46,017 nt of DNA from an uncultured Bacteroidota bacterium (GCA_902574335.1 CACGNO010000005.1:1-46017); one strand, 5' to 3'; positions 15,794 to 25,981 are shown, counted from the stretch's first letter. Notes: generated from the letters alone by a model not told the origin. Program-made: numbers and translations.

Positions 15794-17896
15794 ATGAAAT
15801 TTAATTTTTTACATATTGTAGCAATCGTAGCGATAATCTTATTTGGATTCTCTTTTTCAGAAGACAAATTTTCTGATCCAAATAAGGAAAAGCTATTAAT
15901 TGAAGTGGTAAAGTATGTAGTTGAAAAAGGTCATTACAGTACATTAGATATAAATGATGACATTTCTGAGAAAATTTACAATACTTATTTAGAGCAACTT
16001 GATGCACAAAAAAGGTTTTTTCTACAATCGGATATAAGACAATTTGAAAAATATAAGTTTAAACTTGATGACCAACTAAAAGATCAAGATTTAACATTTT
16101 TTAATTTAGTTTACGAAACTTCAAGGAAAAGAATAAATGAAGTAAAGAATTTTTACGAAGAGATTATGAGTAATAGTTTTGATTTTTCATCAAATGAAGA
16201 TATAAACTTAGATTTTGAAAATAAATCTTATGCTAGAAATAGTAATGAGATTAAAAATAGATGGAGAAAACAACTTAAGTATTCTACGCTCGATATAATT
16301 AGTTTAAAGCTTGGAGATTCTATTAAAGTAATTGATAATAAAACTAGAAATGAGTCTATGACTCTGATTAAAAAAAATACTGATGATTTTTTTGATTATG
16401 TTGAAGAGATGGATAGGGATGATTGGTTTGCAAACTATATTAATGCATTTTTAAATCAATTAGATCCACACACGGTATATTTTAATCCTGAAGACAAGGA
16501 TAGGTTTGACACCAATATCTCTGGTAAATTTGATGGAATAGGTGCCAGGTTACAAAAAACTGAAGGTACGGTTAAGATAGTGGATATCATTGTTGGTGGA
16601 CCAATATGGAAAGATAAATTACTTGATGTTGGTGATATAATTTTAAAGGTTGCTCAGGAAAACCAAGACCCAGTTAATATAATTGGAATGAAGCTTGATG
16701 ATGCTATAAAATTAATAAAAGGCCCAGCAGATTCATTTGTTACATTAACAGTCAAAAAAATTTCAGGTGAAATAAAAGATGTTTTAATTAAACGAGGTGT
16801 TGTAGAACTGGAGGAGTTGTATGCTAAATCAACACTAATTAATAAGGGTGATAAAAATTACGGATATATAAGTCTTCCCAAATTTTACATTGATTTTTCT
16901 GATAGAAAAAGTAGAAATTCAGCTAATGACGTTAAGAATGAAATAATCAAATTGAAAAATAATGGTATTAGTGGTCTTATACTAGATTTGAGAAATAACG
17001 GAGGTGGAGCTTTGCAAACAGTAGTTGACATGACGGGTCTATTTATTGAAAGAGGTCCAATAGTTCAGGTTAAATCTACAGGAAACAGAAAACAAATATT
17101 ATATGATAAAGATCCTCAAGTTGTATGGGACGGTCCTTTGGTTATATTGATGAATAAAATGTCAGCATCAGCATCTGAAATCCTGGCTGGTGCGTTACAG
17201 GATTATAATCGTGCAGTAATCATCGGTAATGAAAAATCTTTCGGTAAGGGAACAGTTCAAAATGTCATTGATTTAAATCGATTTATCTCTAACTCCTCAT
17301 ATGATTTAGGAGCTTTAAAAATAACCACTGATAAGTTTTATAGAATAAATGGAGAATCTGTTCAGCTTGAAGGTGTCAAAAGTGATATAATCATTCCTGA
17401 TTCATATAAGTATATTTTCAATGGAGAAAAAGATGAAAAAAATCCATTACAATGGGACAAAATTACCCCTGCAAACTTTGACAAGTGGGCAAAAAGAGAT
17501 TATTTAAATAAAATATCTTCAGAGAATCAGAGTAGAATAGATAATGATGATTATTATTCACTAATAAATGATAGAGCACAATGGTTGAAAGATCAACAAT
17601 CTAAAAAAACCATCTCATTAAACTTTAATTCATATAACAGCTTTTTGAATAAACAAAGAGAAAAAAATAAAAGATTTGAAAGTTTAAATAAGTACGAAAA
17701 CAATTTAAATTTCAAGCTCTTAAAAACAGAAAAAGAATACATAATATCAAACAAAGAACTTCTAAGCAGTAGAAATAGATGGCATAGAAACTTAACAAAA
17801 GACCTTTACCTTGAAGAAGGTGTTAAAGCCCTAGAAATGTTATCTTTATTAGATAAGAATATTATTCTTGCAAATAATGACAAACTGTTAAAGTGA
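15794..17896 (+). CDS. prc: C-terminal processing peptidase (Prc/Tsp, family S41)
   Basis: The 700-residue periplasmic protease has an N-terminal membrane segment or signal peptide, a Tsp-type N-domain, a PDZ domain beginning near FDGIGARLQ, and the S41 catalytic domain. The Ser/Lys dyad is visible as Ser459 in SASASE and Lys485 in FGKGTVQ, with the LDLRNNGGG motif upstream. A C-terminal Tsp-specific region follows. Prc enzymes trim or degrade periplasmic and lipid-anchored proteins from their C-termini, affecting envelope and cell-wall enzymes. I start at the ATG at 15794 rather than the TTG one codon before it. The stop overlaps the next gene's GTG start. Confidence 0.93.
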   Translation: MKFNFLHIVAIVAIILFGFSFSEDKFSDPNKEKLLIEVVKYVVEKGHYSTLDINDDISEKIYNTYLEQLDAQKRFFLQSDIRQFEKYKFKLDDQLKDQDLTFFNLVYETSRKRINEVKNFYEEIMSNSFDFSSNEDINLDFENKSYARNSNEIKNRWRKQLKYSTLDIISLKLGDSIKVIDNKTRNESMTLIKKNTDDFFDYVEEMDRDDWFANYINAFLNQLDPHTVYFNPEDKDRFDTNISGKFDGIGARLQKTEGTVKIVDIIVGGPIWKDKLLDVGDIILKVAQENQDPVNIIGMKLDDAIKLIKGPADSFVTLTVKKISGEIKDVLIKRGVVELEELYAKSTLINKGDKNYGYISLPKFYIDFSDRKSRNSANDVKNEIIKLKNNGISGLILDLRNNGGGALQTVVDMTGLFIERGPIVQVKSTGNRKQILYDKDPQVVWDGPLVILMNKMSASASEILAGALQDYNRAVIIGNEKSFGKGTVQNVIDLNRFISNSSYDLGALKITTDKFYRINGESVQLEGVKSDIIIPDSYKYIFNGEKDEKNPLQWDKITPANFDKWAKRDYLNKISSENQSRIDNDDYYSLINDRAQWLKDQQSKKTISLNFNSYNSFLNKQREKNKRFESLNKYENNLNFKLLKTEKEYIISNKELLSSRNRWHRNLTKDLYLEEGVKALEMLSLLDKNIILANNDKLLK

Positions 17897-18996
17897 TTCT
17901 GTTTAAGAAATCAGGTTTTAAATCCTTCAATAATATCCCTTATTATTTATCCCTGTCATTTATTTTTATTTGCGTATTTATTTCAATCTTTTCTTTTTTC
18001 ATAATCCCTGACAAAAGTGCCAATGCAAATAACATGAATCTTAACATTCAGTCAATGAAGCCAGGTTTTACAGTTAAAATATTATCCCTCCCAAGTTTTG
18101 AAAAAAGAAATTTAAAATCATATTTTTTGGGCTTAGAAGAGCCAATTGTACAGTATGCAATAAATGATTATAGCTTTTCAAATGATTCTATTATTTTTTC
18201 TATTTATAATAAGTTTAATGAATTTGAAGAAATTAAGTCACTCCCTCTTTCAATCTTTAAAATAGAGGATAATAATGTACAAAATAATGTACATAATATT
18301 GAAGATATAGTTTCTAAAGATTACATAAATGAAAAAATATTTTTATTTGGCACTGATCTTTACGGTCGTGATCTGTTTAGTAGAGTTTTATTAGGGACTC
18401 GAGTATCTCTTTCAATCGGTATAATGGCTGTTTTAATTTCAACGTTTATTGGTCTATTTTTTGGCTCAATTGGAGGTTATTTTGGTGGTATTCTAGATAA
18501 AATTATAGTTTATATAATCAACGTTTTTTGGTCTATCCCTACATTATTGCTAGTAATAGCCATTTCTCTATCACTTGGCAAAGGTTTTTGGCAAGTATAT
18601 ATAGCTATTGGATTTTCAGTTTGGGTTGATGTTGCTAGATTGGTTAGGGGCAAAGTAATCTCTGAAAAAAATAAAGATTATATATCCGCATCTAAAATTT
18701 TAGGTTTTAGTAATATTTATATAATTGTATACCACATTTTACCAAATATAATTGGACCTATTTTAATTATAGCTGCTTCTAATTTTGCATCGAGTATATT
18801 ACTTGAAAGTGGTTTAAGCTTTCTTGGGATTGGTACCCAACCACCACTACCTAGTTGGGGATATATGATAAAAGAAAATTATCAATATATAATTTTGGGT
18901 AATGCCTACCTTGCACTAATTCCAGCTTTATGTTTAGTTTTTTTGGTTTCTAGCTTTATGTTTTTATCTAATTATTATTCAGATAAAAAAGTTTAA
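17893..18996 (+). CDS. DppC/OppC-like ABC transporter permease (orphan)
   Basis: The 367-residue protein has an N-terminal membrane helix, a non-membrane segment of about 110 residues and a C-terminal permease domain starting at FGTDLYGRDLFSRVLLGTRVS, the DppC/OppC hallmark. The EAA loop that docks the ATPase is seen in DYISASKILGFSNIYIIVYHILPN. The start is GTG at 17893, overlapping the protease stop (GTGA), which implies translational coupling. No partner permease, ATPase or binding protein is nearby, so partners must be encoded elsewhere. Dipeptide or oligopeptide transport is the family default. The end abuts convergent rodA with no gap. Confidence 0.85.
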   Translation: MILFKKSGFKSFNNIPYYLSLSFIFICVFISIFSFFIIPDKSANANNMNLNIQSMKPGFTVKILSLPSFEKRNLKSYFLGLEEPIVQYAINDYSFSNDSIIFSIYNKFNEFEEIKSLPLSIFKIEDNNVQNNVHNIEDIVSKDYINEKIFLFGTDLYGRDLFSRVLLGTRVSLSIGIMAVLISTFIGLFFGSIGGYFGGILDKIIVYIINVFWSIPTLLLVIAISLSLGKGFWQVYIAIGFSVWVDVARLVRGKVISEKNKDYISASKILGFSNIYIIVYHILPNIIGPILIIAASNFASSILLESGLSFLGIGTQPPLPSWGYMIKENYQYIILGNAYLALIPALCLVFLVSSFMFLSNYYSDKKV

Positions 18997-20241
18997 TTAC
19001 CATTTTTCCTTCTTATTGGAATCTATTTTTATATAACCTGCAAAAAGTATTGTAAATGCTAACATACTTGATCCACCGTAACTTATATATGGCAAGGGAA
19101 TTCCTACACTTGGAAATATACCTATCACCATAGAAATATTTACTGCAAAGTGAAATAATATTAATGTTATAACACAATAGGAATAAATTTTATGAAAAAG
19201 ATTTCTTTGACTAGACGTTCTTTCAATTATTCTTAGTAAAAGCAAACTAAAAATTATGATAGTAACTAATGACCCTATAAAACCCCACTCTTCACCGATT
19301 GTAGCAAAAATATAATCACTATGTTGTTCTGGGATGAAATCGCCCTTTGTTTGTGAACCTTTCAAAAATCCCTCTCCTAAGATCCCCCCTGATTTAAATG
19401 CAAGTTGAGATTGATTTGTATTGTAACCAATCCCTTTTAAATCATCGTCTAAACCAAGTACAACGTTAAATCTATCTCTATGTCTTTGTTCAAAAATATT
19501 ATTAAAAATAAAATCAACACAAAGAATAAAAACTATAGAACTTATCGCATAATATACTAGTCTAGTTTTTGAAAGAGCATTGTATAATTTATAAACAAAG
19601 AATAAAGCAAATAATCCACTTAAAAAAATTAACATATTAGTTTTTCCAAATAATATTGTAAGTAGAAAAAGAAAAATTGATGTACTAAAAATATTCATAT
19701 ATATAGATGGTAATCCTACTATGTGTAAAACCAAGTAAAATCCTAAAAATATTAGTGCTGTTCCAGGATCAGGCTGTAGTACAATTAATATTAAAGGAAT
19801 TGAAATTATTAAGAAACTATAAAATTGTATACTTAATTTTTTTATGTCAGAGTGAATATTACTCAAAAATTTAGCAAGCGCTAAAGCTGTAACAGGCTTC
19901 ATAAATTCAGATGGCTGAAAACTAAATCCAGCAATTGAAAACCATGATCTAGATCCATTAACTTCATTTCCAAAAAACAGTACACCTATTAGTAAAAAAA
20001 CCATCAATAAGTATATAATGCTTCCATATTTGAAATATATTTTTATATCTGGAATCATACACAAAAAGAATGTAAAAATGCATATAGAAAAAAAGAATAA
20101 TTGTTTACCAAAAAAATTGTCTAATGAGAAAAAATTCATTTCATTAAAATATGTACTTGAATAAATATTAACTAATCCAATAATCATCAAAGAAAGAACC
20201 AATAAACAAGAGACGATATCATAGTTTTTTATACTATTCAT
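18997..20241 (-). CDS. rodA: Rod-shape peptidoglycan glycosyltransferase RodA
   Basis: The 414-residue SEDS-family membrane protein has about ten hydrophobic segments and polymerises glycan strands during elongation. Family markers include GSRSWFSIAGFSFQPSEFMKP, QPDPGTALIF, QRHRDRFNVVLG, HSDYIFATIGEEWGF and the C-terminal GIPLPYISYGGSS. It works with the transpeptidase PBP2, encoded by mrdA, which overlaps it by eight bases. It is the last gene of the purH-mreBCD-mrdA-rodA unit and has no gap to the convergent permease gene. Confidence 0.96.
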   Translation of the reverse strand: MNSIKNYDIVSCLLVLSLMIIGLVNIYSSTYFNEMNFFSLDNFFGKQLFFFSICIFTFFLCMIPDIKIYFKYGSIIYLLMVFLLIGVLFFGNEVNGSRSWFSIAGFSFQPSEFMKPVTALALAKFLSNIHSDIKKLSIQFYSFLIISIPLILIVLQPDPGTALIFLGFYLVLHIVGLPSIYMNIFSTSIFLFLLTILFGKTNMLIFLSGLFALFFVYKLYNALSKTRLVYYAISSIVFILCVDFIFNNIFEQRHRDRFNVVLGLDDDLKGIGYNTNQSQLAFKSGGILGEGFLKGSQTKGDFIPEQHSDYIFATIGEEWGFIGSLVTIIIFSLLLLRIIERTSSQRNLFHKIYSYCVITLILFHFAVNISMVIGIFPSVGIPLPYISYGGSSMLAFTILFAGYIKIDSNKKEKW

Positions 20242-22093
20242 TTATTTTGAAGTTCTTTTTAGTGTATGGTTTTAAGTATTCAGAAATTAAATTGCCATCA
20301 ATAATATATTTTTCTAACCATCTTCTTTCAATTTTATCATTAATAAATTTTTCAATCATCAAACTAGATATTGGAGCCGCCCATCTTGAACCCCAATATC
20401 CATTTTCAATAAATACACAAATAGCAATTTTTGGGTCATCAGCAGGTGCAAAACCTATAAATATTGAATGATCTGTAAGTTGTTTTTTTACTCCATCAAT
20501 CTTAATGAAATTTTCAGCTGTTCCAGTTTTACCAGCAATTTTAATTTGATTTATTTTTGAATTTGTTGCAGTTCCCTTTTCAACTACATCTACCATACCA
20601 TTAATAATTGGCTCAAAATATTTGGATTCAATTAGTGTTTTCTTTTTTTCTCTATAATTAACATTAATAGAATCATTCTCAATCTCTTTGACAAAATGAG
20701 GTGTAATATACCATCCTCTGTTTGCTATAGTAGCAGCAAAGTTTGCAAGCTGAATAGGTGTAGTTAATATTTCTCCTTGTCCTATGGAATTTGATATTGT
20801 TGTTACTGCTCTCCATGAATTATTATACCATCTGTTATAATAGTCCGAACTTGGAATAAAGCCAGGTTTTCCCGTTGGATGATCATAACCTAAGTAATTT
20901 CCAAATCCAAATGATTTCACATAATTATTCCATTTGTTAAGTCCAATAGATGAACTCTCATGACTTTCAATAATTTCCTTATAAGTTTTTGCAAAATATG
21001 TATTGCATGAAGTATATATTGCATTATTTAAATTACTGAAAGTAGCCTCATTAGTATGGCATTTCATAAAAGCATTTTTTGCATAAAAGTGGCCTCCATT
21101 ACATTTAAATAAAGTTTCTTCTTGAATTACATTCTCTTGTAATCCAATTAGTGCATTAATAATTTTGAAAGTTGAACCAGGTGGATATTGACCTTGAAGA
21201 CCTCTCTCAAATAAAGGTTTACCTATTGAGTCGTTATTTAATAATCTATATTGTGATGATCTTTCTCTACCAACTAATAGACTTGGATCATATCCAGGTG
21301 AATTAACAAGTGCTAATATTTCTCCTGATTTTGGTTCTATGGCAATTATACTTCCATATTTATTTTTCATCAGTGAATCACCATAAGCTTGTAAATCTAT
21401 ATCCAATGTTAACTTTAATTTTTTTGGCGAATCAGGTAGGGTATCATAAATTCCGTTATTATATTTCCCTATTATTCTATTAAACTTATCTTTTTGAAAA
21501 TAATTAACACCTTTCTTTCCTCTCAATACTGTCTCATATGTTTTTTCTATACCTTGTCTTCCAATCATTTCGCCTGATTTATAGTATGAGTTATTATTTA
21601 TTTCATAATCATTAACCTCGCTTATATATCCGAGTAGATTTGAAGCTGTTGAGTAATTATATTTTCTTTTGGAATTTTTTTGAATAAAAAAACCACTTAA
21701 TCTCCACATTTTTTCTTGTAACTCAGCGTACTCTTTCTTTGTAAGACTAGAAATAAAAACCGATGCTTTTATTTTAGAAAATTTGACTGCTTTATTAAAC
21801 CTCGATTTAAAATCTTTGACACTTATATTAAGATCCATAGAAATTTTTATACTGTCTGAAATTTTTACATCTCTTGGGACAATCAAGACATCGTAATAGG
21901 GTTCGTTAGAAACAATTAATTTGTTGTTGCGATCATAAATGTATCCTCTCTCTGGGAAATTATATATTTTTTGAACGGAAGCTTTACCAACTATATCTGA
22001 GTTTTCATTATTAATTACCTGAAGAAAAAATAATTGAATAATTAAGACAGATGAAATAATAATTACAAGTATCTGAAGAAATTTATCTCGCAT
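20234..22093 (-). CDS. mrdA: Penicillin-binding protein 2 (elongation transpeptidase)
   Basis: The 619-residue class B PBP has one N-terminal membrane helix, a dimerisation/pedestal region (FPERGYIYDRNNKLIV, ending in the IGRQGIEKTYETVLRG segment), and a C-terminal transpeptidase domain. The active-site serine is Ser307 in GSTFK; the SCN motif (SCNTYFAK) and GKTGTAEN are both intact. It crosslinks peptidoglycan made by RodA under MreB guidance. It overlaps rodA by eight bases and mreD by eleven, showing tight translational coupling. Confidence 0.96.
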   Translation of the reverse strand: MRDKFLQILVIIISSVLIIQLFFLQVINNENSDIVGKASVQKIYNFPERGYIYDRNNKLIVSNEPYYDVLIVPRDVKISDSIKISMDLNISVKDFKSRFNKAVKFSKIKASVFISSLTKKEYAELQEKMWRLSGFFIQKNSKRKYNYSTASNLLGYISEVNDYEINNNSYYKSGEMIGRQGIEKTYETVLRGKKGVNYFQKDKFNRIIGKYNNGIYDTLPDSPKKLKLTLDIDLQAYGDSLMKNKYGSIIAIEPKSGEILALVNSPGYDPSLLVGRERSSQYRLLNNDSIGKPLFERGLQGQYPPGSTFKIINALIGLQENVIQEETLFKCNGGHFYAKNAFMKCHTNEATFSNLNNAIYTSCNTYFAKTYKEIIESHESSSIGLNKWNNYVKSFGFGNYLGYDHPTGKPGFIPSSDYYNRWYNNSWRAVTTISNSIGQGEILTTPIQLANFAATIANRGWYITPHFVKEIENDSINVNYREKKKTLIESKYFEPIINGMVDVVEKGTATNSKINQIKIAGKTGTAENFIKIDGVKKQLTDHSIFIGFAPADDPKIAICVFIENGYWGSRWAAPISSLMIEKFINDKIERRWLEKYIIDGNLISEYLKPYTKKNFKINE

Positions 22094-22601
22094 TTTTGTT
22101 AAAAAAAATAAGTATAAAGATGTATGATAAAATTATAGAAATTATTGTACTTAAAACAGTTTTTTTAACTACCCAACTAAATTTTTCAAACGAAAAAGCT
22201 TCTACACTATATAGTATTAGTTGATGTGTAAAAAACATAAGAATTAAAAAAGTTATTTTTTGGTATAAACTAGTTTCTCTGATGTAGTCTGCTGTTTTTC
22301 GGACCTTACTAGCATCAAAATGACCAAATGAAAACTTTAAAAAATAAATTTTTAATAATGAAGAGATCAAAAGTGAAAATGTAATTATGCCATATGTGTT
22401 CGAGAATAAGTCAAGAATTAAACCTGCAATAAACATATATAAATACATAAATGATTTATTATAGTTTAGAGGAAAAATAATTAGAAAAATCAGATATATA
22501 TTTGGACTAACTCCAAAAATTAAAATATTATTAAAAATCAAAATTTGACTAATTATAATAAACAAGAACCTTAAAAAAACTAATAAATTAATATTACTCA
22601 T
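22083..22601 (-). CDS. mreD: Rod-shape determining protein MreD
   Basis: The 172-residue hydrophobic protein has about five membrane segments. MreD sequences are weakly conserved; the assignment rests on size, hydrophobicity, the FGVSPNIYLIFLIIFPLNY segment and its fixed position between mreC and mrdA. It is a membrane scaffold of the elongasome. It overlaps both neighbours (mreC by 8 bases, mrdA by 11). Confidence 0.9.
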   Translation of the reverse strand: MSNINLLVFLRFLFIIISQILIFNNILIFGVSPNIYLIFLIIFPLNYNKSFMYLYMFIAGLILDLFSNTYGIITFSLLISSLLKIYFLKFSFGHFDASKVRKTADYIRETSLYQKITFLILMFFTHQLILYSVEAFSFEKFSWVVKKTVLSTIISIILSYIFILIFFNKNAR

Positions 22602-23394
22602 TATTGCTTTCTAATTTTTTTATTTCATCCTTAAAATTATTTTTAACAACATATACATTTTTTATAGAACCAATATCTTCAAACAACTTAATGGTTATGT
22701 TAAAATAGTTACTGCCTGTCGGAAGATTAAAACTTTGAATAATTCCAATAGGAATATTTTCTGGAAATATTGAAGACATTCCACCTGTCTGAATTGTATC
22801 ATTTTTTTTTATATCTGCACTTTTAGGTATGTCGTAAAGATTTAATATTCCTGGATCATTGGCATCCCAGCTTAGTGAACCAAAATGATTGGTTCTTTTA
22901 ACTTTTGCATTAATTATCAAATCTGTATTAAGTATTGATATTATAGTTGAAAATTTTTCAGATGTATTATTGATAATTCCAATTACGCCATTATTTGAAA
23001 TTACACCATTATCAATCTCTATATTATCACTGGCGCCCTTGTTTATTGTTATAAAGTTTTTTGAAAATTTGATACTGTTTGAAATAACTTTGGCTGATGA
23101 AAATAGATAATTATCTGTACTTATTAAGGAATCAATTTTGTTGGTTTTTGAATAATTATTTCTTAGAAAATTATTCTCGTTAATTAAATTCTCATTTATT
23201 TCTTTAAGTTCAAAATATTCAACTAAATTTTGCTTTTCCTCATTAATAATATTTACTAGTGAGTTAGAAAAAAAATTAAACTTACTGCTGTGGTAATAAT
23301 TTTTATCAATAATTTGGGTGATTGATAATAATAATAGAAAGGCAAATGTTAATGAGTGAATGTTTTTAATTAAAAAATCAATTATTTTTCGCAT
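22594..23394 (-). CDS. mreC: Rod-shape determining protein MreC
   Basis: The 266-residue protein has one N-terminal membrane helix, a coiled-coil segment at about residues 50-85, and a periplasmic beta domain with the family motifs NFITINKGASDNIEIDNGVIS, NGVIGII and IQTGGMSSIFPENIPIGII. MreC links cytoplasmic MreB to PBP2 in the periplasm. It follows mreB by six bases and overlaps mreD by eight, in the standard mreBCD order. Confidence 0.94.
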   Translation of the reverse strand: MRKIIDFLIKNIHSLTFAFLLLLSITQIIDKNYYHSSKFNFFSNSLVNIINEEKQNLVEYFELKEINENLINENNFLRNNYSKTNKIDSLISTDNYLFSSAKVISNSIKFSKNFITINKGASDNIEIDNGVISNNGVIGIINNTSEKFSTIISILNTDLIINAKVKRTNHFGSLSWDANDPGILNLYDIPKSADIKKNDTIQTGGMSSIFPENIPIGIIQSFNLPTGSNYFNITIKLFEDIGSIKNVYVVKNNFKDEIKKLESNNE

Positions 23395-23400
23395 TAAAAT

Positions 23401-24429
23401 CTATTTCACTAATACGTTTTTATATCGCTCGATATTTTTTAAAGTAATTCCAGTACCTCTTACAACTGCTCTTAGTGGATCTTCAGCAATGAAAACAGGT
23501 AAATCTGTTTTTTTAGAAATTCTTTTGTCTAAGCCTCTAAGCATAGATCCTCCACCAGCAAGATAAATACCAGTGTTATAGATATCAGCAGCAAGTTCAG
23601 GAGGTGTTTGAGATAGTGTTTCCATGACAGACTCTTCAATCCTAATAATTGATTTATCTAAAGCTTTTGATATTTCACGATAACCAATTGAAATTTCTTT
23701 TGGTTTTCCTGATAAAAGATCTCTTCCTTGAACAAGTAAGTTTTCTGGCGGGTTATCTAATTCATCTAAGGCTGATCCAATGCTTATTTTAATTTTTTCA
23801 GCTGTTCTATCACCAATTGATAAATTATGCTGCGTTCTCATGTAAAATACAATATCTTCAGTGAAGACATCCCCAGCAATTTTTACAGATTTGTCGCAAA
23901 CTATACCAGCCAGTGCAATTACTGCTATTTCCGTTGTTCCGCCACCAATATCAATTATCATATTTCCTTTTGGCTGATTTATATCAACTCCAATTCCAAT
24001 TGCTGCTGCCATAGGCTCATGGATTAAATAAACTTCTTTACCGTTTACTCTTTCAGCAGATTCTCTTACAGCTCTCATTTCTACTTCAGTTATTCCAGAC
24101 GGAATACAAATTACCATTTTTAATGATGGTGAGTAAAATCGTTTATTTAGCGTGGGTATACTTTTAATTAGTTGGCCAATCATCTGTTCAGATGCATTAA
24201 AATCTGCAATTACACCATCTTTAAGTGGTCTAATTGTTTTTATATTTTCATGTGTTTTCCCGTGCATTAATTTTGCCTCTTTACCAACTGCAATTATTTT
24301 TCCAGATTTTTGATCAATAGCAACAATAGATGGACTATCTACAACTACTTTATCATTGTGAATGATTAATGTGTTTGCAGTTCCTAGATCAATTGCAATT
24401 GACTCTGTCCAAAAATCAAAAAAACTCAT
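23401..24429 (-). CDS. mreB: Rod-shape determining actin homologue MreB
   Basis: The 342-residue protein shows the actin-family ATP-binding motifs DLGTANTLI near the N-terminus and DIGGGTTEIAVIALAG in the middle, plus VREVSAE-type AVRESAERVNG and the C-terminal LAGGGSMLRGLDKRI. It polymerises beneath the inner membrane and directs insertion of new wall material. It lies 32 bases after purH and six bases before mreC. The terminator at 26003-26031 precedes purH, so purH through rodA likely form one transcription unit. Confidence 0.97.
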   Translation of the reverse strand: MSFFDFWTESIAIDLGTANTLIIHNDKVVVDSPSIVAIDQKSGKIIAVGKEAKLMHGKTHENIKTIRPLKDGVIADFNASEQMIGQLIKSIPTLNKRFYSPSLKMVICIPSGITEVEMRAVRESAERVNGKEVYLIHEPMAAAIGIGVDINQPKGNMIIDIGGGTTEIAVIALAGIVCDKSVKIAGDVFTEDIVFYMRTQHNLSIGDRTAEKIKISIGSALDELDNPPENLLVQGRDLLSGKPKEISIGYREISKALDKSIIRIEESVMETLSQTPPELAADIYNTGIYLAGGGSMLRGLDKRISKKTDLPVFIAEDPLRAVVRGTGITLKNIERYKNVLVK

Positions 24430-24461
24430 ATTATAAAATCAAAGAGTTAAAGTTAGTAAAA

Positions 24462-25967
24462 TTAATGTTTAAAGTGCCTATTTCCAGTCATTACCATTGA
24501 GATAGAGCTCTTATTGCAAAAATCAATTGATAATTGATCTTTAATTGAACCACCTGGTTGAATTACAGATTGTATTCCATTTTTTGATGCTATTTCAACA
24601 CAGTCAGGAAATGGAAAAAAGGCATCACTTGCCATAACTGCTCCCTCAAGACTAAAATTAAATTTATTGGCTTTATCTATTGCTTGATTTAATGCATCAA
24701 CTCTTGAGGTTTGACCTGTTCCTGAGGATATTAATTGGCTGTTTTTTGCTAATACTATTGTATTTGATTTTGTGTGTTTACATATTTTGGATGCAAAAAG
24801 CAAATCTTCGATTTGAGATTCATTTGGTTTTGTTTCTGTAACAATAGTTAAATTTTTTGATGAATCAGTAATTAGATCTTTACCTTGATATAATTTTCCA
24901 TTCAAACAGGTTCTAACAGATTGTTTTGAAAAATCAATACTTTTTAGTTTCAGTATAATTCTATTTTTTTTAGATTTTAAATTATTGACTGCGTTTTCAT
25001 CAAAACTTGGAGCCAATATTACCTCAAAAAATAAATTGTTAATTTTTTCAGAGGTTTTTAAATCAATATTTGAATTTGATATTAGTACACCTCCAAAAGC
25101 AGAAACTGGGTCACCCTCTAGGGCAGCCTCATAAGCATCATAAATATTTTCTCTTGTGGAGAGACCACATGCATTGTTGTGTTTAAGTATTGCAAATGTT
25201 GGTTTATCATTCCAATACTCCGCGATTATGTTAACTGCTGAATCAATATCTAAAAGATTATTGTAAGATAGTTCCTTACCGTTCAGTTTATCAAACACAT
25301 CATCCAAATTACCCAGGAAATAACCATTTTGATGTGGGTTTTCACCATATCTCAATGATTTTTTAATCTTTAATTTTCCGTTCTTAAAATATTCTGCAAT
25401 TAAGGTGTCATAATTTGAAGAAACTGAGAAAGCGTTTAATGCATAATCTTTTTTTTGTTCAAGTGAAAAATCCCCTTTATTTTCATTTAGATCTTTTATA
25501 AATTTTTCATATTGATGAGTTGATGAAACACAAACTACATCATTAAAGTTTTTCGCAGCGGCTCTAATTAATGAAACACCTCCAATATCAATTTTTTCAA
25601 TTATTTCTTGATGAGATTTAGAATCATTAACAGTATCCTCAAATGGGTATAAGTCCACAATTATAAAATCAATTTCAGGAATATCAAATTTATCTTTCTC
25701 ATCATTGTCATTATTTGAATCTCTCCTATATAAAATACCTCCAAAAATTTTTGGATGTAGTGTCTTAACTCTTCCTCCAAAAATTGATGGATAATCTGTT
25801 AATTTTTCAACCTTTTCAGTCTTAATTCCTATTTCGTTTAAATATTTTTCAGTTCCACCAGTAGAAATTATATTAACATTTAGCTCTGAGAGTTTCCTAG
25901 CTATATTATCAATTCCCTCTTTGTTAAAAACGGATATTAGAGCGGATTTTTGATTTTTTTTTGACAT
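24462..25967 (-). CDS. purH: Bifunctional AICAR formyltransferase / IMP cyclohydrolase
   Basis: The 501-residue enzyme performs the last two steps of IMP synthesis. The N-terminal cyclohydrolase (MGS-like) domain covers about residues 1-195, with STGGTEKYL and FGGRVKTLHPKIFGGIL. The C-terminal transformylase domain contains LRYGENPHQNGYF, the catalytic KHNNACG motif and the closing GIQSVIQPGGSIKDQ. It is slightly shorter than most PurH (about 510-530). It heads the mre cluster, an arrangement typical of Bacteroidota with no obvious biochemical link. Confidence 0.96.
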   Translation of the reverse strand: MSKKNQKSALISVFNKEGIDNIARKLSELNVNIISTGGTEKYLNEIGIKTEKVEKLTDYPSIFGGRVKTLHPKIFGGILYRRDSNNDNDEKDKFDIPEIDFIIVDLYPFEDTVNDSKSHQEIIEKIDIGGVSLIRAAAKNFNDVVCVSSTHQYEKFIKDLNENKGDFSLEQKKDYALNAFSVSSNYDTLIAEYFKNGKLKIKKSLRYGENPHQNGYFLGNLDDVFDKLNGKELSYNNLLDIDSAVNIIAEYWNDKPTFAILKHNNACGLSTRENIYDAYEAALEGDPVSAFGGVLISNSNIDLKTSEKINNLFFEVILAPSFDENAVNNLKSKKNRIILKLKSIDFSKQSVRTCLNGKLYQGKDLITDSSKNLTIVTETKPNESQIEDLLFASKICKHTKSNTIVLAKNSQLISSGTGQTSRVDALNQAIDKANKFNFSLEGAVMASDAFFPFPDCVEIASKNGIQSVIQPGGSIKDQLSIDFCNKSSISMVMTGNRHFKH

Positions 25968-25981
25968 ATAGTGTTAGTATA

